Origin: Marinobacterium mangrovicola
Lineage (GTDB): Bacteria; Pseudomonadota; Gammaproteobacteria; Pseudomonadales; Balneatricaceae
Assembly (NCBI RefSeq): GCF_004339595.1
Contig: NZ_SMFU01000007.1
Coordinates: forward strand, 1,486,658 to 1,550,657
Length of the DNA: 64,000 nucleotides
Direction of reading: 5' to 3'
Positions 38,479 to 47,847 of this stretch are shown in pieces. The notes below the pieces were generated by a model. The model saw nothing but the letters and a program-made list of their open reading frames with translations, made no database searches and was not told the origin of the DNA. Position numbers and translations under genes: made by a program. Numbering within the stretch: the first letter of the stretch is position 1; each line of letters opens with the position of its first letter.

Positions 38479-39153
38479 TTGGGCGCGCTCCGCCTTTCCC
38501 ATCTGATCGGCCTCTGCTGCGCGATCGTTTTTCTGCTGGCCATTGTTGGCCGGGCAGAGGAAGGCGTGCGCCTGACTCCTGAGCAGGTCGAGCAGTTTCG
38601 CGAGCTGTACGGCGAAGCGGCCGGCAAACGACTGCGAGCCTGGCAAGACCTGATCAAGGAGCTGACCAACGCGCCTGAAGAAGAGCAACTGAAGCGGGTC
38701 AACGCCTTCTTTAACCAGGTGCGATTTATCGACGATATTATCCACTGGAAGCAGGAAGACTATTGGGCCACACCGGTGGAGTTTCTGATTACCAATGGTG
38801 GCGACTGTGAAGACTTCGCCATCGCCAAGTACTACACCCTGAAAGAGCTCGGCGTACCGGTCGACAAGATGAGCCTGACCTATGTCAAGGCGCTGGAGCT
38901 GAACCAGGCACACATGGTACTGACCTACTACCCATCACCGGATGCCATACCGCTTGTCCTCGATAACCTCATCGGGGAGATCCGTACAGCGGATAAACGC
39001 CCGGATCTGCTTCATGTGTATACTTTTAACGGCGATAACCTCTGGCTAAGCAAACGCGGGCGACGGGCAGAGTTGGTGGGAACCTCCGACCGTTTGAAAC
39101 CCTGGGTCAAGCTACAGTCCCGGGTAAACGCCAATAACGTCAACGTTGAATAA
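38479..39153 (+). CDS. lapG: LapG-type periplasmic cysteine protease
   Basis: Transglutaminase-like protease that cuts the N-terminal anchor of a LapA-type surface adhesin and so releases biofilm cells; LapD holds it inactive when c-di-GMP is high. The catalytic Cys is in NGGDCEDFAIAKYY, His in ELNQAHMVLTYY, Asp in LVLDNLIGE. A signal/anchor segment is LIGLCCAIVFLLAIVGRA. The only usable start is TTG at 38479 with AGGCG about eight bases upstream; no in-frame ATG or GTG occurs back to the previous gene. It is 14 bp before lapD. No adhesin or type I secretion gene lies in the window. Confidence 0.92.
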   Translation: MGALRLSHLIGLCCAIVFLLAIVGRAEEGVRLTPEQVEQFRELYGEAAGKRLRAWQDLIKELTNAPEEEQLKRVNAFFNQVRFIDDIIHWKQEDYWATPVEFLITNGGDCEDFAIAKYYTLKELGVPVDKMSLTYVKALELNQAHMVLTYYPSPDAIPLVLDNLIGEIRTADKRPDLLHVYTFNGDNLWLSKRGRRAELVGTSDRLKPWVKLQSRVNANNVNVE

Positions 39154-39167
39154 AGGGTCACAAGGAT

Positions 39168-41120
39168 ATGTCTCTGGTCAAGCAACTGATCGCCGCCGTA
39201 CTGACCGTCCTGATAGGTCTTGCATCAGGCACGCTGTTTGTCATGTCGGACAGCGGCAAATCGATGCTTCTGCGCCAGCTCGAATCCCACGCCCTGGACA
39301 GCGCCACCCACCTGGGACTCTACATCTCGCCCTATATGGCTGCGAAGGACAGCGCGACCATCGAAACGGCGGTCAATGCGATTTTTGACAGCGGCTTCTA
39401 TCAGCGTATCGCGGTGACGGACCCCAGCGGAGAACCGCTTTACATCAAGGAAACCGCACCCGAGATATCAGACCGTGTCCCGGGCTGGTTTGTCAGCCTG
39501 GTCCATATTGACCCTCCATCCATGGAGCGCCCCATCGCCCACCAGTGGCGTAACGTCGGCACCATCCACGTTCAAAGCAGCGCCGGTTACGCCTATGAGC
39601 GTTTCTGGGAGGGAGCCCAGCGCGCGCTGTTGCTGTTCGCAGTCCTCGCACTGCTGGCAGCGCTAATGATAACCCTGCTGATGCGTTACCTGCTCAGACC
39701 GCTGGGCGCCGTGGAACGCCAGGCCGAAGCCCTGGCACACAAAACCTATATCGAACAGCCCGAGCTACCCAAAGCGCGGGAGTTACGCAGTGTCGTTGAG
39801 GCAATGAATACGATGGTGCGCCAGGTACGACAGATGTTCGAGGAACAGGCGCGCAATATCGACGAACTCAGAACCATCGCCTACCGCGACCCCCTGACCG
39901 GATTGCTTAATCAACGCGCCTGCATCGCGCAGCTCCGGGCACGCATCGATTATGAGCGCGATTTTGGCCCCGCCACTTTGACGCTTATGCGATTAAGGTC
40001 ACTTGCCGAGATCAACCGCGCCTGTGGGGAGGACAGCACCAACCACCTGCTTAAATTGATCGCGGATAGCCTCCGTGAGCTGGCGGACGGCCAGAGCGGC
40101 AACAGTCTTATCGGTCGAATCAGTGGCTCGGAATTCCTGCTGCTGACAGAGCAGGAACCGCTGAAGAGTTTACGCCCCCGGCTTGAGCGCGCGCTTGAAC
40201 AGGTTGATGCGCAAATAGCCAGCCTGTATGACGGCAGCCCTGTGCCGCAACGGCCGCTGCTTGCCGGTATAAGCCATTCCGAGGATAAGGGAAGCGCAGC
40301 TCTGCTACTGTCCGAAGCACGGCTGGCACTGAGTCACGCAGAGGAACAGGGTGAAAGGATTTTTGAGTACACCGACAACACGATGACTCAGGAAAACCGC
40401 TCCCAAAACTGGCAGCAGCATGTGGCGACCGCCATCCGCAACGGGCAGGTATTTCTGCAATACCAAAGCCTGATGGATGGCACCCATCAGCAACTCCACG
40501 GCGAACTGCTGGCCCGCATTCTTGACGAAGAGAACGAGCCCTGCCCGGCGAGCCGTTTTATTGGCGTGGCACGGGAGCTGGGCTTACTCGATGCGATGGA
40601 TCGAGCGACCATTTCAACAGCTCTCAGTTACCTCAGACGGGAGCCGGAAGGGATCCGAATCGCCATCAACCTGGGCCAAGATAGCGTCACAGCCTCCGAT
40701 TTCGCGAAATGGCTGGGTGAGCAGCTGAAAAACCTGCCTGCGCCGGAGCGAGTGAGCTTTGAAATCAACGAGACGGTTATTCTGAACAACCCGGAGCGGG
40801 TACAAGCACTGCGAGCCCAGATGCGCGCTATCGGCGTGACATTCGGGGTCGACAACTTCGGCATCCACCCGCGCGGCTTCAGTTATCTGTACAACCTGAA
40901 GCCAGATTACCTGAAAATAGATGGCTCACTGATTCGTGATATCGATAGCAACGACGAAGACCGCTTTTTCGTACGCAGCCTGATCGGCGTCGCTCACAAC
41001 ATCGACGTTCAAGCCTACGCCGAACACGTGGAGCGCAACAGTCAGCAGCAACAGCTACTGGCCCTGGGCATCGATGGCACCCAGGGCTATCTGCACGGCA
41101 AACCGGAAGCGTTGAATTAA
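39168..41120 (+). CDS. lapD: LapD-type c-di-GMP receptor (HAMP, degenerate GGDEF and EAL)
   Basis: Inner-membrane receptor that senses cytosolic c-di-GMP and binds LapG in the periplasm. It has an N-terminal helix (residues 5-25), a periplasmic LapD/MoxY domain (about 26-150, with GWFVSLVHIDPP), a second helix ([20 protein letters not shown], ~151-172) and a HAMP. A GGDEF domain starts YRDPLTGLLNQRA but its active site is ISGSEF. The EAL domain has ELLARIL in place of EAL. Both active sites are therefore lost, as expected for a receptor. The 650-residue length fits LapD. Coupled with lapG. Confidence 0.93.
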   Translation: MSLVKQLIAAVLTVLIGLASGTLFVMSDSGKSMLLRQLESHALDSATHLGLYISPYMAAKDSATIETAVNAIFDSGFYQRIAVTDPSGEPLYIKETAPEISDRVPGWFVSLVHIDPPSMERPIAHQWRNVGTIHVQSSAGYAYERFWEGAQRALLLFAVLALLAALMITLLMRYLLRPLGAVERQAEALAHKTYIEQPELPKARELRSVVEAMNTMVRQVRQMFEEQARNIDELRTIAYRDPLTGLLNQRACIAQLRARIDYERDFGPATLTLMRLRSLAEINRACGEDSTNHLLKLIADSLRELADGQSGNSLIGRISGSEFLLLTEQEPLKSLRPRLERALEQVDAQIASLYDGSPVPQRPLLAGISHSEDKGSAALLLSEARLALSHAEEQGERIFEYTDNTMTQENRSQNWQQHVATAIRNGQVFLQYQSLMDGTHQQLHGELLARILDEENEPCPASRFIGVARELGLLDAMDRATISTALSYLRREPEGIRIAINLGQDSVTASDFAKWLGEQLKNLPAPERVSFEINETVILNNPERVQALRAQMRAIGVTFGVDNFGIHPRGFSYLYNLKPDYLKIDGSLIRDIDSNDEDRFFVRSLIGVAHNIDVQAYAEHVERNSQQQQLLALGIDGTQGYLHGKPEALN

Positions 41121-41129
41121 AACTGAAGG

Positions 41130-41564
41130 TCAGAGTGCGCTGGAGATCCAGCTTTCCAGCGAGCGCTGATCCAACGCGCCAGACTGACGCGCGACCTCGC
41201 GACCACCTTTAAACAGGATAAGCGTTGGAATACTGCGAATAGCATAGCGCTGCGCCAAAGCCGGAGCCGCTTCGGTATCCACTTTGATAAAACGCGCTTG
41301 AGGTTCAAGACTGGCCGCCGTGCGCTCAAACACGGGCGCCATCATCTTGCACGGCCCACACCACTCGGCCCAGAAATCGACCACCAGCGGCAGCTCTGTA
41401 TTAGCCAGCATGCGATCAAAACCGGCCTGATCCAGCGCCACAGGCTTACCCTGAAACAGCGCTTCGCCACAGCGACCACAGTTGGGACGGCCACCCAGTC
41501 GCTCCTGTGCCACGCGATTGGTGGCAAGGCAAGCAGGACAGCTGAGAGTAAGGCTTGTAGACAT
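41130..41564 (-). CDS. trxC: Thioredoxin 2 (zinc-binding)
   Basis: Cytosolic protein disulfide reductase of the thioredoxin 2 type. The N-terminal zinc module has CPAC near residue 9 and CGRC near residue 31; the thioredoxin domain has FWAEWCGPCKMMAP with the WCGPC active site and the cis-Pro in IRSIPTLILFKGG. ATG 41564 (MSTSLTLSCPAC) is chosen because GGGGA lies seven bases upstream. The 144-residue length matches TrxC. It converges with lapD nine bases from its stop. Confidence 0.94.
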   Translation of the reverse strand: MSTSLTLSCPACLATNRVAQERLGGRPNCGRCGEALFQGKPVALDQAGFDRMLANTELPLVVDFWAEWCGPCKMMAPVFERTAASLEPQARFIKVDTEAAPALAQRYAIRSIPTLILFKGGREVARQSGALDQRSLESWISSAL

Positions 41565-41655
41565 ATCATTCCCCATCAACAGTAATACGCCGGTCTGGCA
41601 ACCGGCGTTTCTGCACTGTTAGATGGGGGTGTTGCAGCGAAAGATCAAGCGACGA

Positions 41656-42246
41656 TCAACGTGCCCGCTTGTTCAGCTGCATCAGCATATCCAGCTTCTT
41701 GTTGATGCGCTGTTCTTTGACCTGCTCGGCCTGCTGCTTCTGCTTTGCGCGCTCGTCCTTCTGACGCTCGCGGCGCTGCTCTCGAATCTGCTTCAGTTTT
41801 TCCTGAGCATGAGCCGCCTCTTCCTCGCTCACCTTGCCTGCCGCACTGCCATCGAGACCAACGCGATCGGCGCCGGCCTGAAGGCTACGCAGGTAATGCG
41901 GGTTACGCACATAGCTGGCCAGCGCTCGCTTGATACGATTGCGCGCCAGTTTTTCATCAGCAATCAGATCTTCCTGAATCCCTATTTTAAGGGGACGCAC
42001 ATTATCGCGACTGAACACTTCGGGGTAAGTATCGAACAGCAGCTGGAGCGCTGCCTGATTCGCTGCCCGGTTCTTGGCGCGGTTGCGATTACTGGTTTCC
42101 GGTGACTTTTCGGTCTGGTTCACTGACACACTCTCTGGTTTTTCACTCTGATCACTGCAGCCTGCCGACTCCAGCGCCTGTAAGCGACGCTCACACTCAT
42201 CAAGCAGCGTCTCCGTTGCCTGTCGCAGCTGTTCCACATCAGCCAC
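41656..42246 (-). CDS. ProQ/FinO-family RNA-binding protein
   Basis: RNA chaperone-type protein of 196 residues. The FinO/ProQ domain lies in the middle (about residues 65-130): ALQLLFDTYPEVFSRDNVRPLKIGIQEDL (short parts: LLFDTYPEVF, RPLKIGIQEDL), IKRALASYVRNPHYLRSLQAGADR (short part: YVRNPHYL) and DLDG-like GLDGSAAG. The C-terminal 55 residues are a Lys/Arg/Glu/Gln-rich helix that may also contact RNA. It differs from E. coli ProQ in lacking the C-terminal Tudor-like domain. It follows tusA by two bases on the same strand. Confidence 0.88.
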   Translation of the reverse strand: MADVEQLRQATETLLDECERRLQALESAGCSDQSEKPESVSVNQTEKSPETSNRNRAKNRAANQAALQLLFDTYPEVFSRDNVRPLKIGIQEDLIADEKLARNRIKRALASYVRNPHYLRSLQAGADRVGLDGSAAGKVSEEEAAHAQEKLKQIREQRRERQKDERAKQKQQAEQVKEQRINKKLDMLMQLNKRAR

Positions 42247-42248
42247 GT

Positions 42249-42491
42249 TCAGGCATCCCCTTTACGGATGAAGTAGATAAACACTTCATCTTCGACTAAC
42301 TCTTCCAGCAGCTCATGCCCCAGAAACTGGCAGAACTTGGGAATATCACGCTGCGTAGACGGGTCGGTAGCGCGAATACACAACACCTCACCCACTGCGA
42401 GCTCGCGCACGTGATTATGCAACATCATGACCGGCTCCGGGCAGAACAGACCGCACGCATCCAGAACCTGACTGGCTTCAATTTCGCCCAT
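42249..42491 (-). CDS. tusA: TusA-family sulfur carrier protein
   Basis: Small sulfurtransferase-type protein (80 residues) that passes persulfide sulfur, for example to tRNA 2-thiouridine synthesis. The signature [21 protein letters not shown] carries the acceptor Cys in the CPxP motif near residue 18, and [20 protein letters not shown] follows (quoted pieces: [21 protein letters not shown]). ATG 42491 is chosen because the upstream open frame to 42602 is not family-like and GGATTGG precedes this ATG. In my recollection it neighbours rlmM in Pseudomonas too. Confidence 0.93.
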   Translation of the reverse strand: MGEIEASQVLDACGLFCPEPVMMLHNHVRELAVGEVLCIRATDPSTQRDIPKFCQFLGHELLEELVEDEVFIYFIRKGDA

Positions 42492-42618
42492 TATCCAATC
42501 CGTACCGTATAAAGTCGGCCATTGTCGCAAATTCGCTGGCACAGAGAAACCGGAGTTGCGCCTTAGTGCAGCTGAATTATGCTTTAAGCATAAATACATC
42601 ACAGGGAGTTAACGGCGA

Positions 42619-42900
42619 ATGATTAGAGTATTGATCGAAAGGCAGATCGCCGAGGACCTGGGCATCCATTACGACCATCTTTCCCGCGAGCTATTGCAGA
42701 AAGCGATGCATTCGCACGGCTTTATATCCGGGGAGGTGCTACACGACATGGACGACCCGAACCATCGATTGGTGATGGCGACTTACCGAACCGTAAGCGA
42801 CTGGCAGCTGTGGTATGCGAGCCCTGAACGACGCGAGATGATGGAGACGCTGGGCCCGCTACTGGAACGGGAAGAAAAAATCACCGTTTACGAGCACTGA
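42619..42900 (+). CDS. ABM-fold (antibiotic biosynthesis monooxygenase-like) protein
   Basis: A 93-residue dimeric alpha/beta-barrel-type protein: MIRVLIERQIAEDLGIHYD at the start, HSHGFISGEVLHDMDDPN in the middle, and VSDWQLWYASPERREMME, the W-x-x-W/Y-x-S-x-E-R pattern of ABM-domain proteins. The activity is unknown; such proteins include small oxygenases and heme-degrading enzymes but many are uncharacterised. The ribosome site AGGGAG is upstream of ATG 42619. Divergent from tusA and convergent with rlmM. Confidence 0.82.
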   Translation: MIRVLIERQIAEDLGIHYDHLSRELLQKAMHSHGFISGEVLHDMDDPNHRLVMATYRTVSDWQLWYASPERREMMETLGPLLEREEKITVYEH

Positions 42901-42917
42901 GCCAGCACCGGACAAAA

Positions 42918-43982
42918 CTAGAGACTCAGCCAGCAAGTGATCTCTTCGCGATCATGGTAAAGCTGTTTTGCTCGCAAGATACCGCGAATACCGGCCGCAT
43001 CGAGCTCTTCGCGGATTTGCGCCAGACAACGACTGGCTTCGACATAACGCTGCTTCATCGGCAGTTTGAGGTTGAAAATCATATTCCGACTCCGGCCGTT
43101 CAGCGCCCAGTCTATGACCATGGCGGTCGTGCGCGCCGGTTTTTCAACCACGTCACAAACCATCCAGTCCACCGGTTTGCTTGGGTAATAGGTAAAAGCA
43201 TCTTCCCTTAAGTGCTCCACCTGACCGGTTTCCATCAGATCTTCATTCATCGGCCCGTTATCGATGGCGGTAACAAACATCCCCCGCTTGACCAGCTGCC
43301 AGGTCCAGCCCCCCGGAGCCGCGCCCAGATCAACCGCCCTCATTCCCGGGGCCAGCTCGGTGTCCCACTGATCACGGGGGATAAACCAATGCCAGGCTTC
43401 CTCAAGCTTCAAGGTGGACCGGCTAGGTGCCGCTGCCGGGAATTTGAGACGCGGAATCCCTCCGGGGAGCGCAGCACTGTTGTTGACTGGCGCTACACCG
43501 ACAAACATTTCCCGACCACTGAGGATAAATAGATGCAGACGATATTTGGCACGGCTCTTCCGTGGCAGCATCAAGTCATGCTGACGCAGATAAGGCGCCA
43601 GTGCTGAAGCCAGCTTGCGACCGAAGCCCTGCAGCTCACGCCCATCCGTGGTATCCGGCGTCTCAACAACCACTTCCGCGCACTGGGGCAGCTCCGCGAC
43701 CTGTTCAGCCAGCGGCGTGAGCCGATCCTTGGGAGGCAGATCCACCAGCCCCGGAAGACAGGCAAACCACTGGCGGGTGAAAATCAGATCGTCGAAACGG
43801 ATCCGGGAAACCAGGTCGACGGCATCACCACCCTGAATATGGAAGCAGACATAACCGCTCCCTTTTTCCAGTTTTGGATAGCCATAAGCGCCTGCTGCCG
43901 CGACCACGTCTGAGATTTCAGAAGCGCATTCGCCCTCGAACCCGGAACGACATAAAAGAATAAGTGTGTCAGCCTGGCTCAT
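42918..43982 (-). CDS. rlmM: 23S rRNA (cytidine 2498-2'-O)-methyltransferase
   Basis: SAM-dependent ribose methyltransferase acting on C2498 of 23S rRNA. An N-terminal THUMP-like/ferredoxin-like part spans about residues 1-160 (TLILLCRSGFEGECASEISD, RFDDLIFTRQWFA). The catalytic domain has AVDLGAAPGGWTWQLVKRGM, DNGPMNEDL and WMVCDVVEKPARTT. The closing LPMKQRYVEASRCL supplies the catalytic Lys of the K-D-K type. The 354-residue length is normal. It sits upstream of the cco operon in the opposite direction. Confidence 0.94.
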   Translation of the reverse strand: MSQADTLILLCRSGFEGECASEISDVVAAAGAYGYPKLEKGSGYVCFHIQGGDAVDLVSRIRFDDLIFTRQWFACLPGLVDLPPKDRLTPLAEQVAELPQCAEVVVETPDTTDGRELQGFGRKLASALAPYLRQHDLMLPRKSRAKYRLHLFILSGREMFVGVAPVNNSAALPGGIPRLKFPAAAPSRSTLKLEEAWHWFIPRDQWDTELAPGMRAVDLGAAPGGWTWQLVKRGMFVTAIDNGPMNEDLMETGQVEHLREDAFTYYPSKPVDWMVCDVVEKPARTTAMVIDWALNGRSRNMIFNLKLPMKQRYVEASRCLAQIREELDAAGIRGILRAKQLYHDREEITCWLSL

Positions 43983-44412
43983 CGGACCTCTCCAGCCTCG
44001 TTTCTAATGGTCGCGCACTATAGTCAGGTATACCGCCATGCTCAACCGGCGTATTGAAGAAGTCCTACTAAAAAACCGGGATAAATCAGGCGGTATAAGC
44101 TGCTTGATCCACATCAAGCAAAGCAAGCTTAGTCTTAAGCCCTAAGTCTAATTACACCGTAAAAAAGCCCCGAAACGGTCAAGAAAGCCCATTTAAAAGA
44201 CACCCCACACTCGAAATAATTCTTTAGTTTCAAAACGATAGAAAGCATCCATTTTCATACAGTTGTTTTACTTTCGGATACGAACCCAGTTTTGCCCGGT
44301 GCGACAAAGAGCCACACTAAAACACCACATCGCGTTGAAAAGGTGGGGGTATTACCAGATAATTGCCGGCGGAACTCTTCTTACTTTTCTAGCTTGTTGA
44401 TGAGAGCCTGAC
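43983..44412. promoter_or_regulatory. 430-bp rlmM/ccoN intergenic region
   Basis: No gene is seen. The region holds a perfect FNR/Anr site at 44104-44117 and is A/T-rich between about 44150 and 44300. If the FNR site drives ccoN, the message would have a leader of roughly 250 nt, long for this operon. No riboswitch or strong hairpin was recognised in it. Confidence 0.7.
44104..44117. promoter_or_regulatory. Perfect FNR/Anr box upstream of ccoNOQP
   Basis: TTGAT-CCAC-ATCAA matches the FNR/Anr consensus with no mismatch. The inverted repeat extends outward to GCTTGAT/ATCAAGC (44102-44119). It is 296 bp upstream of the ccoN ATG, and the Anr-type regulator is encoded at 54785-55558. Low-oxygen activation of the oxidase is the expected result. 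The -10 is not obvious: TCTAAT at 44147-44152 gives slightly wider spacing than the usual -41.5. Confidence 0.88.
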
Positions 44413-45843
44413 ATGAGCACTGCAACTGAACAACCGACTTACAATTACAAAGTCGTGCGCCAGTTCGCCATCATGACGGTGGTATGGGGTATTGTCGGTA
44501 TGGGCGTTGGCGTCCTTATCGCGGCCCAGCTGGTATGGCCGGCACTGAACTTCGACCTTCCCTGGTTGAGCTACGGACGTATCCGTCCGTTACACACCAA
44601 CGCGGTAATCTTCGCGTTTGGTGGTTGTGCACTTTTCTCGACGTCTTACTACGTCGTGCAGCGCACCTGTCAGACCCGTCTGTTCTCTGACGGTTTGGCC
44701 GCGTTCACTTTCTGGGGTTGGCAGCTGGTGATCCTGCTGGCGGCGATCAGCCTGCCGCTGGGCTTCACCTCCTCCAAGGAATACGCCGAGCTGGAATGGC
44801 CGATCGATATTCTGATCGCCGTGGTATGGGTATCCTATGCCATCGTGTTCCTCGGCACAGTGAAGATGCGTAAAACCTCCCACATTTACGTGGGTAACTG
44901 GTTCTACATGGCCTTCATCCTGACCGTTGCCGTCCTGCACATCGTGAACAGCATGGCAATGCCGGTCAGCCTGACCAAGTCTTACTCCATGTACCCGGGC
45001 ACCGTCGACGCCATGGTTCAGTGGTGGTACGGCCATAACGCTGTCGGCTTCTTCCTGACTGCTGGCTTCCTGGGCATGATGTACTACTTCGTCCCGAAGC
45101 AGGCTGAGCGTCCGATCTACTCTTATCGCCTGTCAGTCGTGCACTTCTGGGCTCTGATCGCCACCTACATGTGGGCCGGCGGCCACCACCTGCACTACTC
45201 TGCCCTGCCTGACTGGACTCAGTCAGTCGGCATGGTGATGTCTCTGATCCTGCTGGCTCCTTCTTGGGGCGGTATGATCAACGGCATGATGACCCTCTCC
45301 GGCGCATGGCACAAACTGCGTACCGATCCGGTACTGCGCTTCCTGGTTGTTTCTCTGTCCTTCTACGGTATGTCCACCTTCGAAGGTCCGATGATGTCAA
45401 TCAAGACTGTAAACGCCCTGTCTCACAACACTGACTGGACCATCGGCCACGTACACGCCGGCGCTCTGGGCTGGGTTGCGATGATCTCTATCGGTGCTGT
45501 TTACCACATGATCCCGCGTCTGTTCGGCAAGGCACAGATGTACTCTGTTGGCCTGGTTAACGCCCACTTCTGGCTGGCTACCATCGGTACCGTTCTCTAC
45601 ATCTGCGCGATGTGGGTCAACGGCATCCTGCAGGGTCTGATGTGGCGTGCGGTTAACGAAGACGGCACCCTGACCTACAGCTTTGTGGAAGCACTGGAAG
45701 CAAGCCACCCGGGTTACCTGGTTCGCTGGATCGGCGGCTTGTTCTTCCTCTCCGGTATGCTGCTGATGGCGTTCAACGTGTGGCAGACCGTTCGTGCCGG
45801 TAGCTCTGTTAAAGCAGCTGAGCCTTCAGCCCAGACTGCTTGA
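44413..45843 (+). CDS. ccoN: cbb3-type cytochrome c oxidase subunit I
   Basis: Catalytic heme-copper subunit of the high-affinity terminal oxidase, with low-spin heme b and the heme b3-CuB centre. It has twelve membrane helices over 476 residues. His ligands are seen in [49 protein letters not shown] and [17 protein letters not shown]. The active-site Tyr of the cbb3 class is in the helix near [12 protein letters not shown]. It begins the ccoN-ccoO-ccoQ-ccoP operon. The start has a weak upstream GAGAGC. Length and motifs are normal. Confidence 0.97.
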   Translation: MSTATEQPTYNYKVVRQFAIMTVVWGIVGMGVGVLIAAQLVWPALNFDLPWLSYGRIRPLHTNAVIFAFGGCALFSTSYYVVQRTCQTRLFSDGLAAFTFWGWQLVILLAAISLPLGFTSSKEYAELEWPIDILIAVVWVSYAIVFLGTVKMRKTSHIYVGNWFYMAFILTVAVLHIVNSMAMPVSLTKSYSMYPGTVDAMVQWWYGHNAVGFFLTAGFLGMMYYFVPKQAERPIYSYRLSVVHFWALIATYMWAGGHHLHYSALPDWTQSVGMVMSLILLAPSWGGMINGMMTLSGAWHKLRTDPVLRFLVVSLSFYGMSTFEGPMMSIKTVNALSHNTDWTIGHVHAGALGWVAMISIGAVYHMIPRLFGKAQMYSVGLVNAHFWLATIGTVLYICAMWVNGILQGLMWRAVNEDGTLTYSFVEALEASHPGYLVRWIGGLFFLSGMLLMAFNVWQTVRAGSSVKAAEPSAQTA

Positions 45844-45865
45844 TCGAGACTAGGAGCAGATAGCA

Positions 45866-46486
45866 ATGATCAAACACGAAACAATTGAAAAGAACATCGG
45901 ACTGATGGTCCTGCTGATCATCATCGTCATCAGTGGCGGTGGTCTGGCAGAGATCGTACCTCTGTTCTTCCAGAGCTCTACAACCAAGCCGATCGAAGGC
46001 CTGCGCACCTATAACGCGGTCGAACTCGAGGGTCGCGACATCTACATCCGTGAAGGCTGCAACGTCTGCCACACTCAGATGATTCGCCCCTTCCGTGCGG
46101 AAACCGAGCGTTACGGTCACTACTCCACCGCTGACGAGCACGTATGGGAACACCCGTTCCTGTGGGGCTCCAAGCGTACCGGTCCTGACCTGGCTCGCGT
46201 AGGCGGTCGTTACTCCGATGACTGGCATCGTGCTCACCTGTACAACCCGCGTGATGTTGTACCTGAGTCCAAGATGCCGGCTTACCCCTGGCTGTTCGAA
46301 AACAGACTGACGGGTTCGGATACCGCTGCGAAGATGCAGACCATGCGCAAACTTGGCGTACCTTACACCGACGAGCAGATCGATGGCGCGCAGGAAGCCG
46401 TTGCAGGGCAGTATGAGATCGACGCCCTGGTCGCTTACCTGCAGGCACTCGGAAAGCTGCATGGCGAATACACCAACAAGCGGTAA
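45866..46486 (+). CDS. ccoO: cbb3-type oxidase subunit II (mono-heme cytochrome c)
   Basis: Membrane-anchored cytochrome c that feeds electrons into CcoN. There is one N-terminal helix ([21 protein letters not shown]), then [21 protein letters not shown] (short part: CNVCHTQM) with the single CxxCH heme site near residue 68. The axial Met is in the later [12 protein letters not shown]. The 206-residue length is typical. It is 22 bp after ccoN with AGGAGC upstream, and 6 bp before ccoQ. Confidence 0.97.
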   Translation: MIKHETIEKNIGLMVLLIIIVISGGGLAEIVPLFFQSSTTKPIEGLRTYNAVELEGRDIYIREGCNVCHTQMIRPFRAETERYGHYSTADEHVWEHPFLWGSKRTGPDLARVGGRYSDDWHRAHLYNPRDVVPESKMPAYPWLFENRLTGSDTAAKMQTMRKLGVPYTDEQIDGAQEAVAGQYEIDALVAYLQALGKLHGEYTNKR

Positions 46487-46492
46487 CTAATT

Positions 46493-46690
46493 GTGAGTTA
46501 CGAAGTTTATGGCCCTTACCTGCCAGTCATAATGCTGATCACGTTCATCGCCCTGTTTTTCTGGGTGCTGAGCCCAAAGAACAGCAAACGATTTGACGAC
46601 GCCGCGCAGGCTCCCTTCGCCGATGAAGAGGAGCACGCAAAGGCTACCGGCCAGGTCAAGGACGCCAATAACGGGAGAGACGACAAATGA
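46493..46690 (+). CDS. ccoQ: cbb3-type oxidase subunit CcoQ
   Basis: Small single-helix subunit that stabilises CcoP in the oxidase. The 65-residue protein has one membrane segment (LPVIMLITFIALFFWVLSP) and a charged cytosolic tail KNSKRFDDAAQAPF..., as in the family. It starts with GTG at 46493, only 6 bp after ccoO, and overlaps ccoP by 4 bp (ATGA), indicating translational coupling. Confidence 0.93.
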   Translation: MSYEVYGPYLPVIMLITFIALFFWVLSPKNSKRFDDAAQAPFADEEEHAKATGQVKDANNGRDDK

Positions 46691-47580
46691 GTGCTTTCTG
46701 GAGCGCATGGGTAACTGTCATTACCCTGGCCGTGATTTTTGGCTGCACCTGGTTGCTGTTCGCAACTCGGAAGAGCGAAAAACACAAGGAAATGACCGAA
46801 GAAACCGTCGGTCACGAGTTCGACGGTATTGCTGAGTACGACAACCCGCTGCCGCGCTGGTGGTTCATGATGTTCATCGGAACCGTCATTTTCGGTCTGG
46901 GCTACCTGGCCCTGTATCCGGGTCTCGGTAGCTTCCAGGGCCTGCTCGGCTGGAGCTCCCACGGTCAGTGGGAAGAAGAGATGCAGCACGCAGAAGAGGT
47001 TTACAAGCCTGTTTTCGCCAAGTATGCGGCTCTGTCTGTCGAGGAACTTCAGGACCCCAGCAATGAAACCGGCCTGCGTATGGGTCAGCGCATGTTCGCC
47101 AACAACTGCTCAGTCTGCCACGGCTCTGCAGGTACCGGCGCGTATGGCTTCCCGAACCTGACCGACAACGACTGGCTGTATGGCGGCGAGCCGGACACCA
47201 TCAAAACCACTATCGTCAATGGTCGTAACGGCGGCATGCCGGCCTGGGGCCAGGTACTGGGTGAAGATGGCGTTCGCGATGTAACCTCCTACGTACTGTC
47301 ACTGAGCGGCAAGGAAGTTGACGAAGCAGCATCGGCACGCGGCGAAAGCCAGTTCCAGGCGCTGTGTGCAGCCTGCCACACTGCCGAAGGTACAGGTATG
47401 CACGCCCTGGGCGCGCCTAACCTGACCGACGACATCTGGCTTTACGGTGGCAGCTTCGAACAGGTTGCTCACACCATCCGTAACGGTCGTGCGGGCGTAA
47501 TGCCGGCTCACAAGGATCTGCTGTCTGATGACAAGATCCACCTGATTACCGCTTACGTCTACAGCCTGTCTAACAAGTAA
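46687..47580 (+). CDS. ccoP: cbb3-type oxidase subunit III (di-heme cytochrome c)
   Basis: Entry point for electrons from soluble cytochromes. It has two N-terminal helices (about residues 5-24 and 56-75), the second being FMMFIGTVIFGLGYLALYPG. Two cytochrome c domains follow, with heme sites CSVCHGSAG and CAACHTAEG and matching Met ligands in GGMPAWG and GVMPAHK. The 297-residue length is normal. Last structural gene of the operon, followed by a strong terminator. Confidence 0.97.
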   Translation: MSAFWSAWVTVITLAVIFGCTWLLFATRKSEKHKEMTEETVGHEFDGIAEYDNPLPRWWFMMFIGTVIFGLGYLALYPGLGSFQGLLGWSSHGQWEEEMQHAEEVYKPVFAKYAALSVEELQDPSNETGLRMGQRMFANNCSVCHGSAGTGAYGFPNLTDNDWLYGGEPDTIKTTIVNGRNGGMPAWGQVLGEDGVRDVTSYVLSLSGKEVDEAASARGESQFQALCAACHTAEGTGMHALGAPNLTDDIWLYGGSFEQVAHTIRNGRAGVMPAHKDLLSDDKIHLITAYVYSLSNK

Positions 47581-47600
47581 GTAGCAGGCAACTTAAAACA

Positions 47601-47635
47601 AAGGCGATATGACTCAGGTCATATCGCCTTTTTTG
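47601..47635 (+). terminator. Terminator of ccoNOQP
   Basis: AAGGCGATATGAC pairs perfectly (13 bp) with GTCATATCGCCTT around TCAG, directly followed by TTTT-G-TT. It begins 20 bp after the ccoP stop. This separates the structural operon from ccoG. Confidence 0.92.
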
Positions 47636-47847
47636 TTGTTCACCTATCATTAACGGTACAGTTGCGACGGGAGACTCAAAGTTATGACTAACAGTTTCTC
47701 GTGCGAATGACAGTCAGCCCGACTACAACACCAATAAAATGCCGCCCTGACCAGCCGGTCAAAGGAGCGTCAAAGCGCCTGCCTCAGCCATTCGCAAAAA
47801 CCTAATACAAGACCTCACCAAGGGTCGTCTCTGTGTGGTGATTAGAC

